Assembly: GCA_019312985.1 (NCBI GenBank)
Contig: JAFDCC010000069.1
Location: 1-7,422 of the forward strand
Direction of reading: 5' to 3'
Origin: Deltaproteobacteria bacterium
GTDB lineage: Bacteria > Desulfobacterota > Desulfobulbia > Desulfobulbales > BM004
DNA: 7,422 nucleotides
Position 1 is the first letter of the stretch; each line of letters begins with the position of its first letter. The position numbers and the translations under genes were made by a program. The notes beneath the pieces were generated by a model. The model saw nothing but the letters and a program-made list of their open reading frames with translations. It was not told the origin of the DNA and did no database searches. This document shows positions 1 to 6,255 of the stretch, piece by piece.

Positions 1-1
1 C

Positions 2-994
2 CAGATCAGCAGCAAGTCCCTCAATATTGACAAGCTCCTGGCAATCGCTGCCGGCCTGCCCCAGAAAAAAGACACTCCTCCAAAGAAAACCGGTCCATCT
101 CCGGGCGGTTCCGGCGATGTCATTGCCGACTCCCTGCCAAAAGGGCTCGTGGCCCGGGGCAGTGTAAAAGTTGACCGGGCCTTGTACAAAAATCTTGCTG
201 CCCGGGATTTTTCCCTGACATTCGACCTGGCCGAGGGAATTCTGACTGTCAGGGAGCTTTCTGCGGGAGCCTACGGCGGCAGGCTGCACTCAAGCATGAT
301 CGTCGACATGAACCGGCCGGGACTCGCCTATAACGGGGAACTTTGCCTGCAGTCGATGCAGGCGGGAGATTTCAGTGGTGCGCTGGTCAAAAAGCTTGCC
401 GGCATACTGAGCGGCTCGCTCCAGTCGAGCATGACCTTCTCGGGAGCAGGCACCACCTGGCAGCAGATCAGCAAGGCCCTGAATGCCGACGGATCGTTCA
501 AACTCAGCCAGGGCGGCATCAAGGGAGCAGCAGTAACCGCTTCGGTTGCCACCCTCCTGGGTTTACAGGAACTGAACAACATCACGTACAAGGATATGTC
601 TGGCACCTTCACCATTGTCGAGGGCGGCAAGGTCAAGTTAAAAACAAAGATGCAGGGTGACGACCTCGATGTTGAGGCGGAAGGCACCATCGGCCTGGAC
701 GGCAGCCTGAACATGCCTTTGACACTGCATCTCTCCCAAGCCCTGGCTGACAGGCTGCGGTCAAAGGCATCCTTCGCCAAGTACCTGACAGGTGAAGACG
801 GCGACTCGACCCTCCGTCTCAAGCTGGCCGGTACTCTGCAGAGCCCGAAGCCCGCCCTTGACATGCAGGGGGTACAGGAGCAGCTGCAGAAATCTGTCCA
901 GAAGGAACTGCTGAAGCAGTTGAATGGTTCCGGGGGAGATTCAGGGGAAAAAGCCTCCCCGGAAAAAATCATTAAGGGCTTGTTCGGCAAATAA
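2..994 (+). CDS. AsmA-family envelope protein, C-terminal part (5' end outside the window)
   Basis: The frame is open from base 2 to the TAA at 992-994, giving 330 visible residues; a GTG at 149 lies inside the frame and is not the likely start. The visible part opens with ISSKSLNIDKLL, the kind of segment that precedes the C-terminal region in AsmA proteins. A Lys/Pro/Gly-rich linker follows (about residues 20-39). Then come alternating short beta-strand segments (SVKVDRALYKNLAARDFSL, LRELSAGAYGGRL-like and GSFKLSQGGIKG patterns), as in the AsmA C-terminal domain. The tail is a Lys/Gln-rich helix ending in KIIKGLFGK, also common in this family. AsmA-like proteins are anchored in the inner membrane and extend through the periplasm; the family is associated with outer-membrane assembly and lipid homeostasis. 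The YihY-type gene starts 16 bases downstream, so the two are probably co-transcribed. The N-terminal membrane anchor cannot be seen. The family call is fairly secure; the precise role is unknown. Confidence 0.85.
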   Translation, partial: QISSKSLNIDKLLAIAAGLPQKKDTPPKKTGPSPGGSGDVIADSLPKGLVARGSVKVDRALYKNLAARDFSLTFDLAEGILTVRELSAGAYGGRLHSSMIVDMNRPGLAYNGELCLQSMQAGDFSGALVKKLAGILSGSLQSSMTFSGAGTTWQQISKALNADGSFKLSQGGIKGAAVTASVATLLGLQELNNITYKDMSGTFTIVEGGKVKLKTKMQGDDLDVEAEGTIGLDGSLNMPLTLHLSQALADRLRSKASFAKYLTGEDGDSTLRLKLAGTLQSPKPALDMQGVQEQLQKSVQKELLKQLNGSGGDSGEKASPEKIIKGLFGK

Positions 995-1010
995 TCTTCC
1001 GGTTTCCTCC

Positions 1011-2525
1011 ATGAACGAAACACAAAGCGCCAATTCCCCGGCCCCGCCGGAACATGTCATGGGCCTCACGGAAAAAGCAGCCCTGCTGTGGCAGCATTTC
1101 TGCAACTGGGTCTGGCATCCTCCCGAGGATGGTGACAGTTTCTGGCTTGGCCTGGCCCGTGGTGTTCTCCGCATCATTTTTATTGTGATCCGGGAATCGC
1201 AACGCGACCGTATAACGCTGCGGGCAAGCGCCCTGACCTTTACCGTTGTCCTGTCGCTCGTCCCCATGCTTGCCCTTGGAACCGCTGTTCTCAAGGGGCT
1301 GGGTGCAGGCGACCAGATGCGCCAGGCGGCTTATTCATTTATTGAACAGTTTGCACCCGAGTCTTCGCCTGAAGCAGCCCTGCCTTCATCCTCCGGAGCG
1401 GAAACAGGTTCCGTTGCTGAAGGCCTGAAGGAAACCGGCAAGGTTCAGAATGCAGACGCGGCACAGGCCGCCGGCCTGACCTCCCACCTCCGGAAAGCGG
1501 TTGACCAGGTTTTTGATTATGTCGACCGTACCGACTTCACCACCCTCGGGACCGTCGGCATTATCGGCATGGTCCTTGCCGCCCTCGGTGTGCTGGGCTC
1601 CATTGAGCAGTCCATGAATGTCATCTGGCAGACGACAACCGGCCGTGCCCTCGGCAGAAAGGTCATAGACTACATGGCCCTGATGATTCTCCTCCCCTTG
1701 AGCATCAACCTGGCCCTGGCCACCTCGGCAACCCTGCAGAGCCCTGCCCTTCATAACCATATCCAGAACTTTCTCCCTGTCCTCTGGATCGGGAAATTTT
1801 TTCTGAAGGCTCTTCCGGTCGGCATGCTTGTCATCACCTTTACCCTTCTCTATCAGTTTCTGCCCAATATCCGGGTTGCGGTCCTGCCGGCCCTGGCAGG
1901 AGGACTCTTTGGAGGATTGACCTGGTTCTGGGTCCAGGTCATCTATGTAAAAATGCAGATAGGCGTGGCGAAGTACAATGCGATCTACGGTTCCTTTGCC
2001 ACCCTGCCGCTCTTCTTTCTCTGGATCTACGTGGCCTGGGTGGTCTTTCTTCTCGGCGCCGAGGTCTCCTTTGCCGTCCAGACCAGCAGGCACTACCAGT
2101 GGAAGACACATTTCCTGACACCGGCCGCGCGCCTGGCCCTTGCCTTTGATATAATGGAGGCTGCCCTTGAAGATTACCGGGACAGAAAAGTAACTGAGCG
2201 GCGCTCGCTGGCCCGGAAGCTGAACCAAACGGAAAAAGCGGGCTTACAGCTTGTCAATGACCTCGTCCGCGGCGGCCTTCTTCGTCCCGTCGAGGGCAAA
2301 TTGCAGGGATATGTCCCGTCCGGGCCGCTCAATGGACTGAAACCATCCGAGATCATGGATATCATACTCGGCAGAGACCTTCCCGATGTCAAGGGATGCG
2401 ACCTGGCAGGCCAGGCCCTGCAGGCCGCCCGGAATTCCCTTGACCATTATGACCTGAACTGCCGGGAAGTTAAGGCACCCGAGGTACTGAAAAATAACAT
2501 GAAACAGGGTCATGGAACAACTTGA
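1011..2525 (+). CDS. YihY/BrkB family inner-membrane protein with cytoplasmic C-terminal domain
   Basis: This encodes a 504-residue polytopic membrane protein. The first helix carries RASALTFTVVLSLVPMLALG (about 71-90), the family's A-L-x-(Y/F)-x-x-x-x-S-x-x-P-hallmark. SMNVIWQ (about 201-207) and YNAIYGSFATLPLFFLWIYV (322-341), followed by LLGAEVSFAVQ, are the other family signatures. About six membrane segments fall between residues 50 and 357. The stretch 114-175, between helices 1 and 2, is long and Ser/Ala/Glu/Gly-rich, an apparent periplasmic loop insertion. Residues 370-504 are soluble. Part of this tail (about 377-440) resembles a winged-helix fold, as in longer YihY homologues. I chose ATG 1011 because it follows the AsmA stop by 16 bases and avoids a 71-base overlap from an in-frame ATG at 924; ATG 1059 is also possible. 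No good Shine-Dalgarno is visible, so coupling to upstream translation is likely. The family was once called RNase BN, an assignment since withdrawn; its function is unsettled. Confidence 0.9.
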   Translation: MNETQSANSPAPPEHVMGLTEKAALLWQHFCNWVWHPPEDGDSFWLGLARGVLRIIFIVIRESQRDRITLRASALTFTVVLSLVPMLALGTAVLKGLGAGDQMRQAAYSFIEQFAPESSPEAALPSSSGAETGSVAEGLKETGKVQNADAAQAAGLTSHLRKAVDQVFDYVDRTDFTTLGTVGIIGMVLAALGVLGSIEQSMNVIWQTTTGRALGRKVIDYMALMILLPLSINLALATSATLQSPALHNHIQNFLPVLWIGKFFLKALPVGMLVITFTLLYQFLPNIRVAVLPALAGGLFGGLTWFWVQVIYVKMQIGVAKYNAIYGSFATLPLFFLWIYVAWVVFLLGAEVSFAVQTSRHYQWKTHFLTPAARLALAFDIMEAALEDYRDRKVTERRSLARKLNQTEKAGLQLVNDLVRGGLLRPVEGKLQGYVPSGPLNGLKPSEIMDIILGRDLPDVKGCDLAGQALQAARNSLDHYDLNCREVKAPEVLKNNMKQGHGTT

Positions 2526-3150
2526 ACCAATTATAAAGACCATAGCCCTGACCATGGGAGTTGCCTGGGCCAGCGGCATAAACCTCTATGCCGCCATCCT
2601 TGTCCTCGGCGTTCTGGGCGCCACCGCCAATATTACCCTGCCCCCGGACCTCATGATCCTTACAGACCCTCTTGTTATAACGGCGGCCGCTGTCATGTAT
2701 GCTGTCGAATTTTTTGCGGACAAGATCCCCGGCGTTGACAACGGCTGGGATACGGTGCACACCTTTATCAGGATTCCCCTGGGAGCCCTGCTGGCTGCAG
2801 CGGCAGTCGGGGAAGTCAACCCGCCCGTGGCCGTTGCCGCCGCTCTTCTCGGCGGCAGCCTTGCAGCCGCGACGCACGTCACCAAGTCGGGGGCCAGGGT
2901 CCTTATCAATACCTCGCCCGAGCCGTTTACCAACTGGCTGGCATCCCTTGGAGAAGATGCTGTTGTCATAGCCGGTCTCTGGACCGCACTTCATTATCCG
3001 CTGCTCTTCATGGTATTACTGCTCATCTTCATTGTCCTGATAGCAATCCTGCTGCCAAAGATCTGGCGCGGTGTTGTGAAAATTTTTTCGGTGCTGCGAA
3101 ACCTTTTCAGGCCGAAAGAGGAAATCCATGTAACAGAATTGGATGATTAG
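2512..3150 (+). CDS. DUF4126 domain-containing membrane protein
   Basis: This encodes a 212-residue hydrophobic protein matching the DUF4126 pattern. ASGINLYAAILVLGVLG (about 20-36) is the conserved first-helix motif. EFFADKIPGVDNGWDTVHTF (66-85), followed by IRIPLGALLAAAA, is the central signature. THVTKSGARVLINTSPEPFT (121-140), ending NWLASLGED, is the third conserved block. About five membrane segments are expected (15-38, 52-68, 86-120 as a Gly/Ala-rich helical pair, 149-181). A basic cytoplasmic patch (KIWRGVVKIFSVLRNLFRPK) and an acidic tail follow. The ATG lies inside the end of the YihY-type gene, overlapping its stop by 14 bases. AGGG at 2506-2509 is too close to serve as a normal Shine-Dalgarno, so translational coupling is the likely mode. 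The biochemical function of the family is not established. Position in the cluster suggests an envelope-related role, which is inference. The family call is confident. Confidence 0.87.
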   Translation: MEQLEPIIKTIALTMGVAWASGINLYAAILVLGVLGATANITLPPDLMILTDPLVITAAAVMYAVEFFADKIPGVDNGWDTVHTFIRIPLGALLAAAAVGEVNPPVAVAAALLGGSLAAATHVTKSGARVLINTSPEPFTNWLASLGEDAVVIAGLWTALHYPLLFMVLLLIFIVLIAILLPKIWRGVVKIFSVLRNLFRPKEEIHVTELDD

Positions 3151-3153
3151 TTG

Positions 3154-3183
3154 TTTGTCGGAATGCTTTACGTGACCGGCAAA
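3154..3183 (+). other. Stem-loop just after the DUF4126 gene
   Basis: TTTGTCGG (3154-3161) pairs with CCGGCAAA (3176-3183), giving eight base pairs with one U-G wobble around a 14-base loop. It lies three bases past the DUF4126 stop. No T-run follows, so it does not look like a standard intrinsic terminator. It could protect the 3' end of the envelope-cluster mRNA or weakly terminate it. It could also be chance. Confidence 0.35.
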
Positions 3184-3188
3184 GAAAA

Positions 3189-3207
3189 TATTTGAATATT
3201 TCAAATA
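3189..3207. promoter_or_regulatory. Perfect 19-base palindrome, possible operator
   Basis: TATTTGAA (3189-3196), a TAT spacer, and TTCAAATA (3200-3207) form perfect eight-base inverted arms. The symmetry and the AT-rich intergenic position suggest a site for a dimeric regulator. If the TATAAT box at 3232 is used, the palindrome centre lies near -46, where an activator next to RNA polymerase could bind. Chance palindromes are commoner in AT-rich DNA, so this is only a candidate. I do not recognise the cognate regulator. Confidence 0.4.
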
Positions 3208-3209
3208 AA

Positions 3210-3237
3210 TTAATTGATTTTTACCGGCAGATATAAT
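3210..3237 (+). promoter_or_regulatory. Candidate sigma70 promoter for the VWA-OmpA lipoprotein gene
   Basis: A perfect TATAAT lies at 3232-3237, with a weak -35 match, TTAATT, at 3210-3215 (16-base spacing). A better-looking TTGATT at 3214-3219 is only 12 bases away, which is too close. Transcription would start near 3244, leaving a leader of about 110 bases before the ATG at 3354. The weak -35 would be consistent with an activator-dependent promoter using the palindrome just upstream. That is inference. Confidence 0.4.
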
Positions 3238-3341
3238 TACTTAACAATCACTGTGAAAAACTGGCCGTTTATTTACTGTATCTTCTCAAGTAACAGTATT
3301 GGGTGTTTTGCTTTTACAACATCTCATTCACCATCAATGCA

Positions 3342-3348
3342 AAGGAGG
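3342..3348 (+). promoter_or_regulatory. Strong Shine-Dalgarno deciding the lipoprotein start
   Basis: AAGGAGG, complementary to the 3' end of 16S rRNA, sits five bases before ATG 3354. It rules out the in-frame upstream ATG at 3303 as the true start. Starting at 3354 also puts a proper lipoprotein signal peptide at the N terminus. Confidence 0.9.
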
Positions 3349-3353
3349 GAGAC

Positions 3354-4625
3354 ATGAAACTAAAACATGTTCTGGCAGGCTTTATGCTACTGTTCTTCGG
3401 ATTTGCCGTGTCCGGATGTGCCGGTTTATCATCAAGGACTTCGGCCGATATCACCTGCATGACCCAGGATGTCGATGCAATGACCAAAAGTGGTGAATAC
3501 CGGAAAAAGGTTGATAATTTCCTCATCCTCTTCGACGCATCTTCTTCCATGAATGAAAAACTCGGCGGGCTGTTTTCACAGGAACCCACAAAACAGCTTC
3601 TGGCAAAAGATCTGGTGAGTTGCATTAACAGTTCCCTGCCCGACGATTTTGATGTTCAAGCCGGCATGCGTGCATTCGGTCCGGCCAAGTATGAAACAAA
3701 CCTGTTATACGGCATGAGTAAATTCTCCAAGTCGGACCTGCAAAACGCAGTGGATGGGGTAAGTGCAAGTATCTGGGACGGCTTAACACCGATTGGTGAT
3801 GCAATTTCGTTTGCCAGTGATGACCTGCAGGGCGCACGCGGAAAAACAGCGGTCATTCTTTTCAGCGACGGGTTTAATACCGACAAACCGGACCCGGTAG
3901 CCGCGGCAACTGCAATGAAGGAGCGTTACGGTGAAAATATATGCATATACACCGTTCTCCTTGGCGATAACACGAAAGGCAGAATGACCATGGAACAAAT
4001 TGCTGAGGCGGGTCAATGCGGTTTTGCCACAGAGGCTGATAAACTTCACAGCAGAACCCTTTCAGATGGTTTGTCAACGGTTGGAAATGCGGAAGGCATG
4101 GCCGACTTTGTCACTGCGGTTTTCCTTGAAAAGGCACCGAAGAAAGCGCCGCCGAAAAAAGTGGACCTTGACAGTGACGGCGACGGCGTGCTCGACAGTG
4201 TTGACAAATGCCCCAATACCCCGAAGGGCGTGAAGGTTGACAAGGACGGCTGCCCGGTGCCGATTCCTGAAAAGGTTTCGATCACGCTGCTGGTCGAGTT
4301 TGACTTTGACAAGGCCAAAGTAAAGCCCCAGTTCCACGACGAAATTGCCAGGGTGGCCGCCTTCCTGCAGGCTTATCCCAAAACTACCGGGGTGCTTGAG
4401 GGCCATACCGAAAGTATCGGTTCGGAACAATACAACCAGCGGCTTTCGGAAAGAAGGGCGGAAAGTGTCAGGAAATACCTCGTTGAAAAATTCAATATCG
4501 ATGGAGCCAGGTTAACAACGGTGGGCTACGGCGAAACAAAACCGGTTGCCACCAATGCAACAGATGCGGGCAGAATGAGAAACCGCCGCGTCGTGGCCAA
4601 CATCGTTACCATCGTAATCAAGTAA
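3354..4625 (+). CDS. Outer-membrane lipoprotein with VWA, thrombospondin type-3-like and OmpA domains
   Basis: This encodes 423 residues. The N terminus is a lipoprotein signal: MKLKHV, a hydrophobic core, then the lipobox VSGC with Cys22 as the predicted lipidated residue. Residues 55-258 form a von Willebrand A domain. Its MIDAS metal site looks complete: DASSS (Asp61, Ser63, Ser65), Thr145 in LTPIGDA and Asp172 in LFSDG. A Lys/Pro linker (260-269) leads to DLDSDGDGVLDSVDKCPNTP (271-290) and a second DKDGCP unit, a thrombospondin type-3-like calcium-binding repeat. Residues 308-423 are an OmpA C-terminal domain (EFDFDK, LEGHTESIGS, YNQRLSERRAESVRKYL, GYGETKP). OmpA domains bind peptidoglycan diaminopimelate through an Asp and an Arg; here the Arg is present (Arg368) but the Asp position is Glu353. 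The protein probably ties the outer membrane to the cell wall while presenting a VWA adhesion or partner-binding module in the periplasm or at the surface. It is probably monocistronic: a promoter candidate lies upstream and a strong terminator downstream. Domain calls are firm; ligand unknown. Confidence 0.93.
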   Translation: MKLKHVLAGFMLLFFGFAVSGCAGLSSRTSADITCMTQDVDAMTKSGEYRKKVDNFLILFDASSSMNEKLGGLFSQEPTKQLLAKDLVSCINSSLPDDFDVQAGMRAFGPAKYETNLLYGMSKFSKSDLQNAVDGVSASIWDGLTPIGDAISFASDDLQGARGKTAVILFSDGFNTDKPDPVAAATAMKERYGENICIYTVLLGDNTKGRMTMEQIAEAGQCGFATEADKLHSRTLSDGLSTVGNAEGMADFVTAVFLEKAPKKAPPKKVDLDSDGDGVLDSVDKCPNTPKGVKVDKDGCPVPIPEKVSITLLVEFDFDKAKVKPQFHDEIARVAAFLQAYPKTTGVLEGHTESIGSEQYNQRLSERRAESVRKYLVEKFNIDGARLTTVGYGETKPVATNATDAGRMRNRRVVANIVTIVIK

Positions 4626-4651
4626 GACTCTTTGTTATGACTGCATCATCG

Positions 4652-4684
4652 GGACGGCTGCACCTGCAGCCGTCCTTTTTTTTT
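4652..4684 (+). terminator. Strong intrinsic terminator after the VWA-OmpA lipoprotein gene
   Basis: GGACGGCTGC (4652-4661) and GCAGCCGTCC (4666-4675) form a perfect ten-base, GC-rich stem with an ACCT loop, followed by nine T residues (4676-4684). It begins 26 bases after the stop codon. This is a textbook rho-independent terminator and insulates the lipoprotein gene from the protease gene downstream. Confidence 0.96.
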
Positions 4685-4803
4685 ACTGCGCCCCCTCTCT
4701 TTTAGGCCGATGGATTTGCGAGGTGACAGCTTTCTTCCCGCCTTCATATGTCTTATAGTGAAATAGCGAATAAAAGCCAGAACAGCCTCTTGAGAATACA
4801 CCG

Positions 4804-6213
4804 ATGCGCACCATACTATTCCTTTCATATTGTTTTCTTTCCATCCTGTTCCTCTGCACTCCGGGGCTTTCTTCCGCCGGTCTGATCTCTGTTGATCTTG
4901 CCGGCAACACCCTCACTGTCACCGCCGTCAACACACCGCTGCAGAATATTCTCCGCGAACTCGCCGCCGAGGGCATCACGGTGAAGATTGATCCGGCGAT
5001 CAACCCTTCTGTCAGCGCCACCTTTACGGCAAGGCCCATGGAGCAGGGCCTGGAAACACTTTTGAAGCCTGCAAGTTACTCTCTCCTCTGGGAGGAGGCC
5101 ACGCTCGATAGCGGTGGAACCTTCATCCGCCTCGCAGAGATCCAGGTTTTCCAGTCCGGCAGAAAAAAGCACATGAAACCCCTGCCGCCGGCAAGACAAA
5201 CGGTCATAACAAAAAACGATGAAGGCGTTTACCATGTCAGAGGGGAAATTATCCTGCAGCTTCCCTCCGGCATGTCCCGGAAAGAACTTCTCGATGTTAT
5301 CGAAGCGTATGGAGGAATTCTGGTGGAAATTTCCGGGGCGGGAAACCTGGTAAAGGTTCTCCTTCCGGTTAACAGTGATGTTTTTGCCATATCCCGGGTC
5401 ATAAAGAAAATCCTTGGCCTCGAAATAGCGCAGCCAAACTATGCCTATCCCATGCAGCCGCCAGTGTATTACAAGGGCGGAAAATCACCGGCTGTCCTCG
5501 ATGCCGGCGCATATGACCCTGCAGACAAGAGGGCCGCCATAGCCATTCTGGACAGCGGCATGGCCCAAAACAGCAACCTGGAGAGGCTTGTCCTTTCATC
5601 CCGCGACATAACGAACCCGGATAAACCGCTCACCGACACCCTCGGTCATGGTACCCAGATGGCATTTATCGCCTCTGGCCTTGTAAAGCCGTATGGTGCA
5701 GAGTATACAACCGGCTCTCCTCTCCCGATTATTCCAATAAGAACATTTGATGACAACGGCTTTACCACCGACCTGAATATCATGGCTGCCGTGGACTTTG
5801 CCCTGGAAAACAATGCCAGGGTCCTGAGTTTGAGCTGGGGCAGTGAGACCAGAAGCGACTTTCTGGAAAAAACCTTTGCCGCCGCAAGCAATAGGGGCCT
5901 CGTCATTGTTGCATCTGCGGGCAACGAGCCGACCGGGCGGCCCGTGTACCCGGCCGCCTACCCTGCCGTTATCGGCGTCGGCGCCCTGGAACCCCATGGC
6001 AAACACTGGGAGAATTCCAACCACGGCGATTTTGTCGCGCTTTATGCGCCCGGATTCGCCACCCTGCCGGTGGGGCACCGGGGCGACCCGGGGCTGTATG
6101 CCGGCACATCCATTTCAGCTGCTTTTACCGCCAACGTCATAGCCGGGTACCTCTCGGAAAATCCTGCTGCCACACTGCAGGAGATCCAGGCTTACATTGA
6201 AAAGCGGTTTTAA
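4804..6213 (+). CDS. Secreted S8 (subtilisin-like) serine protease with N-terminal STN-like domain
   Basis: This encodes 469 residues. A signal peptide (1 to about 25, ending LSSAG) directs export. Residues 27-112 resemble a secretin/TonB short N-terminal (STN) domain: VNTPLQNILRELAAEGITVK, then a second unit MEQGLETLLKPASYSLLWEE. Residues 130-213 resemble a subtilase propeptide of fervidolysin type (GEIILQLPSGMSRKELLDVI, GGILVEIS, ending IAQPNYAYP). The S8 domain (about 243-469) has Asp250 in AILDSGM, His282 in GHGTQMA, oxyanion Asn374 in ASAGNEP and Ser436 in AGTSISAA. The proline normally four residues after the serine (GTSxAxP) is Ala440, which is atypical. There is no C-terminal anchor or extra domain after the catalytic core. 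The role may be processing or degradation of envelope or secreted proteins; the STN-like part could target a partner. ATG 4804 gives a good signal peptide, with only a weak GAG upstream as Shine-Dalgarno. A TATAGT box (4754-4759) lacks a convincing -35. The EamA gene follows 42 bases later. Confidence 0.88.
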   Translation: MRTILFLSYCFLSILFLCTPGLSSAGLISVDLAGNTLTVTAVNTPLQNILRELAAEGITVKIDPAINPSVSATFTARPMEQGLETLLKPASYSLLWEEATLDSGGTFIRLAEIQVFQSGRKKHMKPLPPARQTVITKNDEGVYHVRGEIILQLPSGMSRKELLDVIEAYGGILVEISGAGNLVKVLLPVNSDVFAISRVIKKILGLEIAQPNYAYPMQPPVYYKGGKSPAVLDAGAYDPADKRAAIAILDSGMAQNSNLERLVLSSRDITNPDKPLTDTLGHGTQMAFIASGLVKPYGAEYTTGSPLPIIPIRTFDDNGFTTDLNIMAAVDFALENNARVLSLSWGSETRSDFLEKTFAAASNRGLVIVASAGNEPTGRPVYPAAYPAVIGVGALEPHGKHWENSNHGDFVALYAPGFATLPVGHRGDPGLYAGTSISAAFTANVIAGYLSENPAATLQEIQAYIEKRF

Positions 6214-6255
6214 CGGTTTGTCCTCATTTTCCTTCAACAGGAGACCGTATCGATC

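Noticed and set aside
149..151. GTG as the start of the AsmA-family gene
   Set aside because: The frame stays open to the left edge with AsmA-like residues before it, and a C-terminal domain alone would lack the membrane anchor.
601..625. TGGCAC resembling a sigma54 -24 element
   Set aside because: No GC-containing -12 element at the required spacing, and it lies inside the AsmA coding sequence.
924..1010. Upstream in-frame ATG at 924 as the YihY-type start
   Set aside because: It would overlap the AsmA gene by 71 bases and add a basic, non-conserved N terminus; ATG 1011 lies just after the AsmA stop.
328..1023. Open frame on the - strand (231 codons) over the AsmA gene
   Set aside because: Antisense to a supported frame, Ser/Pro/Arg-rich composition typical of shadow frames, no recognisable domain or promoter.
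1386..2228. Long open frame on the - strand (280 codons) inside the YihY-type gene
   Set aside because: It lies wholly antisense to a gene with clear family motifs, is rich in Gly/Asp/Gln/Lys without domain-like patterns, and has no neighbouring gene on that strand. It is a by-product of codon bias.
3192..3219. TTGAAT (3192) and TTGATT (3214) as -35 boxes for TATAAT 3232
   Set aside because: Spacings of 34 and 12 bases are incompatible with a sigma70 promoter.
3303..3353. ATG 3303 as the lipoprotein start
   Set aside because: The AAGGAGG before ATG 3354 and the lipobox signal peptide starting there fix the downstream start.
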